Assembly: GCA_014898415.1 (NCBI GenBank) | Contig: RCTD01000018.1 | Coordinates: 687,001-751,000 of the forward strand | DNA from: Stromatinia cepivora | Lineage: Eukaryota > Ascomycota > Leotiomycetes > Helotiales > Sclerotiniaceae | DNA length: 64,000 bases | Direction: 5' to 3' | Shown here: in pieces, positions 10,540-21,346 of the stretch | How the letters are laid out: every line of letters starts with the position of its first letter | Numbering within the stretch: the stretch's first letter is position 1 | Notes under the pieces: model-generated | Databases searched by the model: none | What the model was told of the DNA's origin: nothing | What the model saw: the letters and a program-made list of their open reading frames with translations, nothing else | Program-made: the position numbers and the translations under genes

Positions 10540-11902
10540 TTATTTACCCCTATTACTCCTAAATCTGTACCACCTAACTATCCACAAAATCAACGCCAGC
10601 GTTGACATTAACCTTATGCCAGCAGCTATCCAAACGCCTTTCTTCATAGCATCATAATATCCTTCTAACATAACGCCGACCGCATGTTCTTTCGTCTTGT
10701 TCTTCCCTATTATAGGCCCTCCACTCTCTTGCATTGTAACGGCGGTCGTTTCTCCATCCATCGCTGTTTGGTTTCCGGTCCCATCATGCGCACTGCCTCG
10801 TAACCGTTCTGTATTTCGTTTCTTGATATTTCGTGTAAGTATGTTTATTATGATCCGTATATCTGGGGAAGTAAAAGTGGGATATTCCCACAACTCGACC
10901 GAATCATGTGGTGGTAGTTGATCAAGAAAATCAGCTACCATGCCCAGTGTCAAACCCCAAAGTAACAACGGTCTATCGCTCTGTGCTTTCTCTCCCCCTT
11001 TTAACCAACTATAAGCTCTTCCAAATACGCTTTTCCTAGGTTGCGATTCCTCAGAGAAATATTCTTTCGTTGTGCTGCAGTATAATGATTCGCTTGGTCG
11101 TAATCGGATGGCTGAAAACCTCATCTTTCCTATTACTGGTTTCAATATAGTTTTCATTACTACTCCTCCTTGCTTGGCGAATCGATCGGATACATTAACG
11201 TATTCGTATGTGCGGACTGAGGGCGAAAGAAGGACTCGTAGGGGAACCCAATGTGTTGAGGCTATTTCGGTAGGTTGTAGTTGAAGTGGTGGGAACGAGG
11301 GAGATATCCAGATGAAGAGGAACGGACACAGTACCATTATCCTATTTTGAAGCTAGCATCAGTGATTGCCGTCCAAGATTCTTCCTTGTTATTGGGAATT
11401 GAGATAATATGTAAAAGGAAACTCACGGCACTGATCCCCAACTTGTAGATACCACCCTCTCAGGCAGATTTCCAACATAAATACACCTTTCTCCTCTTAA
11501 ATCCAATCCGATTTCCTCACTTGTCTCCCTCACGGCAACATCTTTGTCGCTCGCATCACTGGGATCTCTCTTCCCTCCCGGTAGCGCGACATGGCTCGTC
11601 CATCTATCCCCTTCTCTCGCTGCGCGTTTTATGAATAATAATTCCGGGTCACCATTCTTCACCCATGATTGTTCGAAGAAATTCGCGAGCCGCTCGTCGG
11701 TGGGAGGTTCTGGGTATGGGAAGACCTGGGGAGTTGTAGGAGGAAGATCATTGCGTGAAGGACGGATACGTAATATTAGAGCTACTGAAGCGCGCCGAGG
11801 ACAATTTGGTGGATTGGGTAGATACGGATATGGATTTTGTGAGATGTGGAGGAGCGTACTGTGGAGAGATGTTGTAATGGAAGGAGTGGATGAGGAGGAC
11901 AT
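10540..11902 (-). CDS. Nudix hydrolase with C-terminal membrane segment, two exons
   Basis: This enzyme should cleave a nucleoside-diphosphate-linked substrate (CoA-, NAD- or sugar-type), with a divalent metal held by the Nudix box. Exons 11902-11427 and 11341-10540 join across an 85-bp intron (GTGAGT...AATAG) as SVP|IMVLCPF, giving 425 aa. The Nudix box is clear at about residues 106-130 (LPGGKRDPSDAS...VRETSEEIGLDL), with the REx2EExG metal-binding core. The spacer between GG and RE is one residue longer than the textbook box, as in CoA-pyrophosphatase-like members. A hydrophobic stretch at the C-terminus (WIAAGIRLMSTLALILWIV) followed by RWYRFRSNRGK is a good tail-anchor candidate. The start at 11902 is preferred over an upstream in-frame ATG at 11989 because it gives a compact N-terminus. 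The substrate is not predictable from sequence. Confidence 0.85.
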
Positions 11903-14381
11903 TTCCCTTTCCCCGTAGTCCCAGGGACAATAAAGCGCAATGCGTGAAAACGAATTGATGTTGTGATTTGTACAAATAGCAATTGACACAAAAAAAAATG
12001 CGGTGAAGCTGTTTGAAGCCGAGGTTTCGCTTATCTTATCTAGGTAAATTCTAGGTCATTCAGGCTCTGTGACGTGGTTATTGAACTCAGGAGCAATAGG
12101 CTAGAAATAGGCTAGAAATAGGGGGAAAGGGACGTGCCGAATGCTTAAACTCGTGGCAGGAAACGGCAAGTAGGTAAAAGAACATACAAATGGAAGAGAA
12201 GCAAAGATGAATTGAGTGCGGTTCAATTGTATATATATATTATTGCTTACAAGCTAATGATTACACCTTCCGTTTTTCTTGGGCTCATTTCCTTCAAAGG
12301 TATTCTTTCCGACATTATATGCACAGTAGTCGTGGGCATGAACCTCCGGCGAACAGCTACCCACTGACCCCACATATGTACATACATACATACCAACCAG
12401 CTTCTTAAACTCGATAATAGGATGGGTCTGCCTTGCTTTAGAGGTGATGTCGGGTCCTGCCACATGCTTCCTTATGAGGAAAACGATTTTAATGTTTAAG
12501 TTCCCAATTCGGTGGAGAACTGAATGCATCTTCAGGGAGAAGGTCAACATGTAAGCACACCAAGCTCGCATGATGTTTATGAGGCTCCTATGTATAACTC
12601 TGACTCAGAGATCGAAAAAGTCGTCAGCCTGGGAATTTGTGTAGTGGATGACAACTTGACTCTATACCTAAGGTTGCAAATGGTACGGATCCGTTTTCCT
12701 AGTGACCAATTGGGAACATGTTGCTTGATTCAGCGACATACTTATTTTTCTGGCTTTAGAGATGCAAGATGCGTCGCAGAACATCATGCATGCATGAACT
12801 CTTGGTGGGAACGGTGAGTTTATGACCATTTCAGACCCGTATCCATCGTATCGATAGTGGAGCTAGGAGTTGATGAAGCAAAGTTCTAGAAGCCTAGTAG
12901 CTGGGTGGCAAAACAGCGTTCCCGTCGATCAACAGCGCAACAACAGCCGGAGGGAACCCTGGGAGCAGATTGCATTCCACATTATCTTCGTGCAGCTGAA
13001 CAAGCTACCTAATACTCCCAAAACTTTTCCAGAAGACTATTTCATTTCTAGGATCATCGAGAATCAATGTACCGAATATCATCCGAAGGTGAGTGAGCCT
13101 CAACCAACTGCGCGTTAGAGAATGTGCCTTATTCGTGCTAGGTTCAACTTGAAAGCCTCTGTTGATATCATTTTTGTTTGGCGGTTCCCAAAGTATCAGC
13201 ATTTCGGAATGCTAGCCATATAATTGAATGCCAGAGGGAGTTTTGAGTCAAACGGAAGCAGCTGGTCAAACCAACAAACAAAAGACTGACAGCCTGTTTT
13301 GATAATGAAGTCATTCATCATTCGTACCTAATTATCAAAGATTGTTGTCATTCATTGTCAAGAACTCATCATTAAGAACCGTAGTAATTGGGATATGACA
13401 GCGAGAATTCTTTTTTGGAAGTGGTGGTGAGACCTTGTTCGTGGACTTCAAAGTAAGTGTAGATTGCTGATTCAAAGACTCAACAAGGTCTGGTGGCCTT
13501 TCATAGTTTAGATAATAGCCAAAATTTAACCGCAGTAGTTGCTCTTCAGCCGACGGTTCAATATTTTCCTGTGGCGTGGATGGAGGTAGTTGGTACTGGG
13601 ACCCAGCTCGGGGTTTTTAATTTGGAAGACAGCCAAATGCGAAGTTAGGCCCGTCTTTTTATTCTGGAAGTGCTCTGATAGTTTGTGGGATTAACTGATT
13701 GTGGCGTAATCGAGAACGTTGCTGTAAAAGGTAATACCCAGCAGGCTTCTCTATCTGACAGGTATTGGGAGGCCTGACCGTACTTGTGCCGTGGCTCTTG
13801 AATTGCGATAAATTTTGTACTGGGGTTTCTGAGGCACGAATCTGGATTACGACTCGACTTCAAAGATTCACGATGGAGGAACAAATCGAGCACTCATAGT
13901 TCGAGTAGAGTCCCTGAACACGCATCATGATCACTGATCGAAATAGGGTCTGCTTTGAACTTCTCAGCATTTCATATAAATGACAGAGATTGAGAGAGAC
14001 GAGAAATACATAAGGCAATGGGTCTGAAGGTTTAAAATGAGGTTCGGGGTAGGGTATGATACAAACGAAATCAAAACCTATGAGGTGCAATGTTAGATGA
14101 AACTGTATGGATTGTGAGGCACAGGATCTGTACAGCCAGCCAGCTTAGACTCAAAGTCGATGATAATAATATCAAATAAACCATTCTTAATATCCATATT
14201 TGAATCTTTAAATTCATACCAAAGTAGTGCAGCGTACCTTGGACACCGACTTAATTCCAATGTCACTGTCGTATTGAAGCTTTTGGCCTTGTCATGTACA
14301 AACTTCCCAGTTTCGCATCTCAAATCCGACGTTCGGATGTCACCAGATCTTTAATAATTCCAACAATTGGGATCTCTAATG
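11903..14381. other. 2.5-kb gene-poor region
   Basis: No frame in this stretch has recognisable motifs or a convincing exon structure. Candidates of 70-105 codons occur on both strands (12524-12817 plus; 12254-12571 minus; 12870-13118 plus; 13645-13893 minus; 14093-14323 minus). None can be joined into a coherent gene. A short direct repeat, ggctagaaata, occurs near 12102-12120. Decayed genes cannot be excluded. Confidence 0.5.
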
Positions 14382-14452
14382 CAACACTCGGGATCCAACA
14401 CTCGGGATCCAACACTCGGGATCCAACACTCGGGATCCAACACTCGGGATCG
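14382..14452 (+). repeat. 14-bp tandem repeat (aacactcgggatcc)x5
   Basis: Five head-to-tail copies of aacactcgggatcc are present; the last one is altered to end gatcgc. The first four copies each contain a GGATCC. The array interrupts otherwise unique AT-rich DNA and has no coding support. Confidence 0.9.
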
Positions 14453-14853
14453 CAACTTGGCAAATGCTTGTTATCACTGGGCATTCTGACCCATAGGTTG
14501 TGGTATATGTTCGCATATCTTTCAACCAATGTTTCGGACTTGAAGTGAAATTTAGTCTTTGAGAGATGAGACGATTTGAAATCCGCAGATTGCTGAAGAG
14601 TATTGAAGGAGAAATAAATACATAAATTTGGAAGGAAATTCGAAACCTTGGATCGCTTTGAAGTTGAAGGATTTCATGGAAGTGACTTATTGTGGCTGTG
14701 ATTTATTGTTGGCGCTAGTGAGGTAAGGTCATGGCTTTACACCTTTTTTTGTGACCATCATCTACCAATACTAACAACAAGCCGAACAATCAAACTGTAG
14801 GAACCTAGTTAAGTAATGATTCGGATGAGTATGTTTCTCATACATTGTTCAAA
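14453..14853. other. 5' flank of the F-box gene
   Basis: This AT-rich 400-bp region has no gene. It presumably contains the promoter and 5' UTR of the plus-strand F-box gene. The upstream 14-bp repeat marks its left end. Confidence 0.5.
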
Positions 14854-15492
14854 ATGCCTTCCACGGTTATTGTGCCTGCCATAGCCTCTGTAATATGTTC
14901 AATGGAGAGCTCAGTTCAAACCGTCTTTGCGATCCCTGAGCTTCTAGAACTTATCCTCCTTCAGCTACCATTCCTCGATCTTGTTCGAGCTCAAATGATT
15001 AGCCAGAGCTTTTACGACGTTATAGACTCCTCAAACTTACTTCAACAAGCTTTGTTCTTTCGTGCATCACCAGCTACATCATTTCCACAACCCAATCCTC
15101 TCCTCCGACCTTGTCACAACGCACAGTTCCTAGACCTACGATCAACTCAAACGCAATGCAGATATCTGCATAACCCGCGAGGTCGGAGAATGTCAGATTG
15201 GAGCAAATGGCCTGCTATAGAGTATCGTGAAGGCTTCAGATTAAATGTCAAACCTGCAAATGAGGCGGTCAGAAGAAAAGAGGCTACTTGGAGACGTATG
15301 TTGATTGTTCAACCTCCCATTTCTGAACTGGAAGTTAGTGGCTCGCCACGGCGAAAGGTCAAGGATCAATTTGGTGTAACAATGGATGAGTTGGGAAGCC
15401 CATTGGGTAAGCTAAGATGTGTGGATTTTGAAGTCTTTACAAATGGGAAGTCCCGTGTGATTGTCGAGATACAAATGAGACGCAAGCATTAA
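14854..15492 (+). CDS. F-box domain protein
   Basis: This is a single-exon 212-aa protein. Residues of about 22-65 (VFAIPELLELILLQLPFLDL followed by VRAQMISQSFYDVI) match the F-box: the conserved Pro-Glu-Leu-Leu start, the Ile-Leu-Leu-x-Leu-Pro helix and the later hydrophobic helix. F-box proteins dock on Skp1 in SCF ubiquitin ligases and bring substrates through a variable C-terminal part. Here the C-terminal 140 residues show no repeat type such as WD40 or LRR. This short fungal F-box format is abundant in filamentous ascomycetes. The first ATG of the frame is at 14854. Substrates are unknown. Confidence 0.8.
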   Translation: MPSTVIVPAIASVICSMESSVQTVFAIPELLELILLQLPFLDLVRAQMISQSFYDVIDSSNLLQQALFFRASPATSFPQPNPLLRPCHNAQFLDLRSTQTQCRYLHNPRGRRMSDWSKWPAIEYREGFRLNVKPANEAVRRKEATWRRMLIVQPPISELEVSGSPRRKVKDQFGVTMDELGSPLGKLRCVDFEVFTNGKSRVIVEIQMRRKH

Positions 15493-15981
15493 GAGTTAGG
15501 CGCTTTCTCGAGTCTCAGGTTGTAGACCATACAGGAGATATCAGCTTTGATACTATCTGTTATTGGTTCTGTGTAGGAAGTTTTCAAAAGGAGCCCTATT
15601 AGATGGCTAAACTTTACTAGCTTCAATGGTATGTAGTTTTCACATCAACCATGTTGATGCCTATGCAAATAATGTATATGCATTCGTACATTTCCACCAT
15701 GCTTCATTTCCACCAGCATAGTTTCTATCACATATCTATACACAAACTTTTATGTTTTTTGCACCGTGCTTGTTATTATCTTCAGCAACTTCATTTTTCT
15801 CCGTGGAGTTAAATTCTGTAACAGTCAGTTGAAGTTGTGGAATAATGGTCATCTCAATTCGCAACCCTGCAATGCTACCCAAAAATCAGGATACCCACTA
15901 GTAATTATCTTGCATTCATCCTATCAAGTTTTCAAAAAATCAGTCTTTGAGCGGGCTGGACAACTCTCTCCATACCACAAG
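15493..15981. other. Convergent 3' spacer
   Basis: This spacer lies between the convergent F-box (+) and ankyrin (-) genes. It is AT-rich with no supported gene, and contains both 3' ends. Confidence 0.5.
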
Positions 15982-17058
15982 TTAATCCCGATCATAGCCA
16001 TCCACCATTTCCCCGGCCAAAGGCGACAGATTTTGATCTTTCCTAGCACCGCGACTAATCTCGTGAGAATTGCGAGATCCATCAGTATAAGGAGATCCTG
16101 TTCGACTCCCATGTCTGCTGTGCGCCGGCGTCCTTTCTCTTGAATGCGGTGCGCTTCCAGGTCTCAACAAACGTTTCACTCGATCCCCACCTCTCAAAAA
16201 CCCCACCACATCTCCAGGTCGTTTCCCTTCATTATCTCTAACCCTTGGATCTTCACCTGCATTTATCAACAGCCTTACCAAATCTTCCTTCACCTTGGCA
16301 TTTATTCCCTCAATGAAGTCAACTCCAGCTATCGCTCGATGCAATGCACTTCTTCCTTTTTTATCTCGAACTCTCACGTTTGCACCACTATTGATCAGGA
16401 CCTTCACGGCCTCAACACAATCATGTCTGCATGCCAACAGCAATGCCGTTGAACCTTTTAGATCCCTGGCTTCGATGTCTGCTCCCTTTTCTAGCAAAAA
16501 TTTGATGGTATGAGGGTGGCCCCATCTAGAAGCAGAGAGGAGTGGTGTATTACCCCAACCGTCCCTGGCCTCCAAATCCGCTTCATATTCTACCAGAAGT
16601 TTTACCATTTCCGAATCTCCTATTCTCGCTGCAATATGAAGAACAGTCTCTCCACCTTCTAGTGCCATCGAAGTGTCAGCTCCAGCTTCCAATAATAATT
16701 CTGTCGTTTTCACATGGTGTGTTTGTACCGCAGCTATTAGAGGTGTAATATGTTGCGACCATATATTCACGTCAGTTCGCTTTATTTTCTTCTTGTGGCG
16801 GGAGTTTTCTGGTCGTGGACGACGTGGAGGATCTATGAGAATATCGAGAACCTCCATTTTCCCTGCGCTAGAAGCCGCGACGAGTGCTGGTGCCAGATCT
16901 ATTTGATGATCTTGGGATAGAATACTTTTGACCACATTGGTGTTTCCTTCTGCAGCAGCCTTGGCTAATTCAGTAGTTGGAGAAGTGGATTTCTTCGAGA
17001 GATAGGCTGTAACTTCTTTTATTGCCAGTGGCGCGAAAGTTTTGATGATAGCATCCAT
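15982..17058 (-). CDS. Ankyrin-repeat protein, 358 aa
   Basis: This is a single uninterrupted frame. About seven ankyrin repeats span residues 30-290. The clearest carry the family signature, for example GGETVLHIAARIGDSEMVKL, GWGNTPLLSASRWGHPHTIK and KGRSALHRAIAG, each followed by a two-helix LL-x-x-GAD/GAN turn. The first repeats are more divergent and separated by a basic insert (PPRRPRPENSRHKKKIKR). The C-terminal 65 residues are Ser/Arg/His-rich and probably disordered (HSRERTPAHSRHGSRTGS). Ankyrin stacks are protein-binding scaffolds; no catalytic domain is attached. The very basic tail could direct the protein to the nucleus or RNA, which is an inference. No signal peptide is present. 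Confidence 0.88.
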   Translation of the reverse strand: MDAIIKTFAPLAIKEVTAYLSKKSTSPTTELAKAAAEGNTNVVKSILSQDHQIDLAPALVAASSAGKMEVLDILIDPPRRPRPENSRHKKKIKRTDVNIWSQHITPLIAAVQTHHVKTTELLLEAGADTSMALEGGETVLHIAARIGDSEMVKLLVEYEADLEARDGWGNTPLLSASRWGHPHTIKFLLEKGADIEARDLKGSTALLLACRHDCVEAVKVLINSGANVRVRDKKGRSALHRAIAGVDFIEGINAKVKEDLVRLLINAGEDPRVRDNEGKRPGDVVGFLRGGDRVKRLLRPGSAPHSRERTPAHSRHGSRTGSPYTDGSRNSHEISRGARKDQNLSPLAGEMVDGYDRD

Positions 17059-18146
17059 TTTTGCATGATATGGTTATGGTGACTGTTCTATTAGGTTGAC
17101 TGCGTTGATGTGGTTGAGATATCACGCTATAGTGTGTGCTGTCCGGATAGTAAAATGCTACTAGTTTCCAATCGATTGATTCGAGGTGAATGATCAGCTC
17201 ATTCAAACGTATCGCCACAATCAATCACGAACACAAACATGAGAGCTCTTTTTCTTTTTTGATTCACCTCAAGCGATACAAGAGGAGACTCAGATGTTGA
17301 CAAGTAGTAACTGAACTTTCAGAAGAATATTTTTTATATAAAAAATGACATCAGCTGACTATTGAGGTTATGCCTTGGAAATTTTGTCTGAATCATACGA
17401 TGCGAATCACCTTCATTTCAGCCTAAGCCCACGGAAAATGGCGGAGTTGCAGATGACTGCATGAATCAAATGTTATTCAGGGAGCTTATTCGTCAGGTGA
17501 TGGGTCTACAAGAAGTTTTGTACAACATCACCTCAGCTTTAACCTTGGCTAATCGTATGACGAGGATTCACGTGGTCCGAATGTCTCGAATTCATTCCAT
17601 CCATCTTAAATAATAACTAGCAGTATGATTGATTGTACTTCCATTTTGGCTTCGAATTATTATCTCAATAGTTGGTGAGAGCATTTGGTTGTGCAAAACT
17701 TATGTCCGATGTCAGGCATGGCTACTCGCTATCCAGATGAGATTTACCTACATTGCATGCCTCAGTGTCTAATCTCAAGCTGAATTTTCAAAAAAAAAAA
17801 AAAAAAAAAGAAGTTTTCCTCAACTTTTCTGCAGCAAATTTGCATATTTACAATATACTTCTTCGAATCCCAACGAGATTATACCTGAAGACTTTCATAC
17901 ATCAAAAGTATTTCTCATATATGGTCTCAAATAAATTAATCTCCCTCTCTTTCTGCAATGGCAAGGAGATTGGAATTGGTGCCACCGTGTATCCCATCAA
18001 AAAATGGCTGATGCTCTCCTTAAAAGGTCTATTTTGGGATAGATGCTCTTGATATAAACTTCGGCCGTGGAAACTCAAGCGTGTGCTTAGACAAATTCCG
18101 AATACCCTATGTTTTCTATTACTCCGTCACAGAGTCCGCCGCACCA
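17059..18146. other. 1.1-kb AT-rich intergenic region with a poly-A tract
   Basis: This is the promoter side of the ankyrin gene. A run of about 19 A lies near 17791-17809 and an AT-rich patch at 17329-17344. No supported gene is present. Confidence 0.5.
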
Positions 18147-18746
18147 TCACTGATCTAATACCTCTGAATCGGCCTCTATAAATACCTCACATATCTTGTT
18201 GATATTCTCAAATTTACTCGGTTCATCCGATGCATCAAATTCCGAACTAGGGCGCCGGCGAAAGTCTAAGAACTCAAATATTGTACTCAGATTCTCTAGC
18301 CGCGCTATAAGTTTCTGCAATCTCATCTGATATTCTGGTATCTTGGTAGGAATCAAAGAATTCATAAAACGCAAAATCTGTCGATAAAAGGTGCTCACAT
18401 CGGGAATCGTAAGGTATGCTTGTTGATCATGCTCGGTGTCCGGTGTTGGTATATACTCTATGATATTCTCGTATAGTTCCATTAATCTCCCTATACAATC
18501 TACCATAATTGCGAAGTCTGGTGAGAATTGTTCATATTCTTTTACACTTGTTTTGCTCAACCACTCCGTCCGATTCATTATCCCACGTACCTGCTTATTC
18601 CGATGTACTGTCAAAGAAAATAGTGAAGTACTTCTCGTGGCGTATGTGGAGATTGTCTCATGGTGCGCATAGAGCGTCTCATCAGATTTCGATATAGAAA
18701 GCGAGGTTCGCATTTTTTTGCAACATTTCTTTCTATCTTCATTCAT
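18147..18746 (-). CDS. Hypothetical protein, possibly incomplete at the 5' end
   Basis: The open frame from ATG 18746 gives 199 aa. The frame stays open without an ATG back to about 18850, and this extension (GRAIDVEKHVLRI) reads like real coding sequence, so an upstream exon may be missing or lost. The protein is helical and charged (IGRLMELYENIIEYI, YQMRLQKLIARLENL), with no recognised domain, signal peptide or membrane segment. It resembles the many lineage-specific frames of fungal accessory regions. It could be a gene relic. Confidence 0.35.
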   Translation of the reverse strand: MNEDRKKCCKKMRTSLSISKSDETLYAHHETISTYATRSTSLFSLTVHRNKQVRGIMNRTEWLSKTSVKEYEQFSPDFAIMVDCIGRLMELYENIIEYIPTPDTEHDQQAYLTIPDVSTFYRQILRFMNSLIPTKIPEYQMRLQKLIARLENLSTIFEFLDFRRRPSSEFDASDEPSKFENINKICEVFIEADSEVLDQ

Positions 18747-20697
18747 TATTCTCAATACATGTTTTTCAACGTCAATTGCCCGCCCGCCGTTTTCTGTGCA
18801 GTATTCATTCAGACGCAGTGGCCTGTTGTTCCCGAAAGTGTTTGAAGTTCAAGGATTCATAGTATGTCGCTGGGAACGGTAGTACTATGTCAAGGGATTT
18901 CGTTCTAAAATGGGGCTCTTAAATGTTGGTTTCGATGTTTCCGCTGCAATATTCAGGGAAGGTCGAAGGAAGAATCCCATTTTTGGCGCGTTGCATACAG
19001 GAATTATCTTTGCCAAACCGGCTGGATACCCGCCGGAGAAATCCGATATGGCGGAGAACCCGAGCCTAAATAAAGGGTTAGTATTTCTCTTCGCACTCGG
19101 TGTACCGGAGTGCATACTCAGCCATTGACTAGTTTTCAAAATAAGGTTCATGAAAGCGGCGGAAATTCTCCTCAGTTACGGGTCATAGTAATATTCCTTT
19201 GCTATATCAAATACATATATACTTTACTCACTATCAATTCTTAGCTATATAAACTCTCATTCAGATCTAATAGAACTAGATTCCTTACCACCATTTCTGC
19301 GCAACAAAAGTAGCACACTAAAACAATTTGGCCAGTTTTTCTGCATTGTTTCAAATGTTTATGTTTACTGGGCAATGGAGCAATTTTTCTATGATAAAGT
19401 AAAGGGGGAATCCCCAATTAGTATGCAATCTCATGCTCCAAATAATCTCATCCGTATTTGTGCATCCTAGAATTTTACAAGAGTTCTCGAAGTATAGATC
19501 GATGGTCTCGCCCATAAGCATAATTTTATCCAAGGTAGCAAGCAGTACGTGATTTATCAGCGAGTGCACCAGAGTTTCTGCTCTGCCTTTGGTGATAATT
19601 TCAAGTAGCTGCCGTTTTATCTGCACAAAGCCGTTTTCTAATTTACGAGTTCCGTGGTGCAGAACAGTATCAGCGTTGAATCGACGGGGAAAGATCTCGA
19701 CAAGTCCAGGCATCATGAATGCATCGGGTTATTTTAGCATTTTACTCGGTATATCTCCTTATTCTATTTTCTCTTTTTTCTAGACACAAGAGTTTACACC
19801 AATACGAGGGTGCTGTTGATGTATGAGACTAGAATTACAACCGAGAGGCTTTGAGTACTTAAATTGTTTCAAAATAGGTTGATGGATAAAGTGGAATGAA
19901 GTCCAAAATGATATTTTGCCCAGGGAGTTTTGGATAGATATTTTAATTAAAATACGACCTGTCAATTTTAGTATGGGTACTGAAATCTAATTCCCTCTAT
20001 AGCGCATCATTCCCGGCACATCAAACTACAACCACATGACCATCTCTTCGCCCCACCCCTTAATACTACTTCAGATCCTCAGATATATACATACAATCCC
20101 TCAACCCTCCTCTCCAACCACCATACAAACCTCATCCCACCACAAACCTCTTCCCACCTCAAACCTCATACATCATCCAACAGCCATTAGAATCAAATCC
20201 TTTTGACCTCAATACAGGAATTCTGATTTCCCCTCGATTATAATATCGCATCTAATTCCTGCAGTAATTATGTAGTCACTAGTGTAGTTCTTACCTATAG
20301 CGTAAGAATTCATATTATTGCTTTGTTTCGTTGGTACTGCGTTAGGTTGTAATCTTGTGTTATTGTATTATTATTGGATGGAATAGACTCAGTAGACTCA
20401 ATAGACTCAATAGACTCAATAAAACCATACACCTATGTAGTGCCTATAAAGGGGAGAGGAAGTAAGGAATCAGGATAGGTATAAAGATGATCCATCATCC
20501 AACGTCCCAATTGTTTGAACATGTATAAAGCTACAGCGGGACTCAGGAGGCGGGGGGTAATGAGGAGGAATTCGAAGAATTAATTCTCATCATCACAACT
20601 CATAGAGAGTGAGCTAGAACTAAGATATCAATTTCATAGTTCTCCCTCAAATTTTATCATTTTCATCAAAAATTAAAACCTTTTTTTTGGATTATGG
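18747..20697. other. 2-kb AT-rich gene-poor region
   Basis: A 121-codon minus frame at 19351-19716 (CPVNINI end) is the only sizeable open stretch. It has no recognised motif and no clear link to the frame at 18746. Short simple repeats occur, such as four agactcaata-like copies at 20386-20420. No RNA gene was recognised. Confidence 0.45.
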
Positions 20698-20724
20698 GGT
20701 TATAAGGTTATATCGTATTCATTT

Positions 20725-20760
20725 TTTCTTTTTCTTTTTCTTTTTCTTTTTCTTTTTCTG
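20725..20760 (+). repeat. (TTTTTC)n microsatellite
   Basis: Six-base units of ttttct/tttttc are repeated about five times directly after an AT-rich stretch. It is a simple-sequence tract with no coding content. Confidence 0.85.
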
Positions 20761-20853
20761 TGAGGTTGTGGATTTTTGAATTTTGAATTTGAAGTGAAAT
20801 TGAAAGGTTAGCTGGATAGCTGGATACTAGGTAGTTCAACATTAAGGTGGTAT

Positions 20854-21018
20854 GTTGAAGTATATGAAGTATATGAAGTATATGAAGTATATGAAGTATA
20901 TGAAGTATATGAAGTATATGAAGTATATGAAGTATATGAAGTATATGAAGTATATGAAGTATATGAAGTATATGAAGTATATGAAGTATATGAAGTATAT
21001 GAAGTATACGAAGTATTC
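20854..21018 (+). repeat. 9-bp minisatellite (gaagtatat), about 18 units
   Basis: About 18 head-to-tail 9-bp units are almost perfectly homogeneous, with divergence only in the first and last units. Because the period is a multiple of three, two frames read as tripeptide repeats, (MKY)n on plus and (YTS)n on minus. No start context, flanking domain or codon signal supports translation. Confidence 0.93.
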
Positions 21019-21346
21019 ATGTTGTGAGGATTTGTCATGAATCTGTGAGAGAGGTATTTATCTTGTTGTTTTGCGAAGGATTTTTAGGAGTGCGTAGTGT
21101 ACTCGAGTAGTATTTATAGAAAGTTGTGAAATTTGAGAGATTAGTGAGGTTCTAGAGTTGGAGAGACCATGGAGTGTGGTAAAATAGTGTGGTATTTGTT
21201 ATTTCATTATTATATCCCGATAAACTTTCCAGATTTTTATCAATTATCAAAGATTTTCTTAAGATTATCATCATCAAACTATCATCAATTCTCCATCATT
21301 TACTCCCCATCAAACTATCCACCTCTCACCCCTATCACTCCCCCCA
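21019..21346. other. AT-rich spacer
   Basis: This lies between the minisatellite and the 3' end of the minus-strand reductase. No gene was recognised. Confidence 0.5.

Noticed and set aside
14093..14529. Minus-strand frames reading CPRYAALLWYEFKDSN and FDIIIIDFESKLAG
   Set aside because: They look faintly protein-like but are interrupted by the 14-bp repeat and stops, and I cannot assign a family or exon structure. A relic is possible.
19351..19716. 121-codon minus-strand frame
   Set aside because: It has no recognised motif, no splice link to the nearby frame at 18746, and sits in AT-rich DNA.
20808..21038. Tripeptide-repeat frames (YTS)n and (MKY)n
   Set aside because: They are translation of the 9-bp array, with no start context or conserved flanks.
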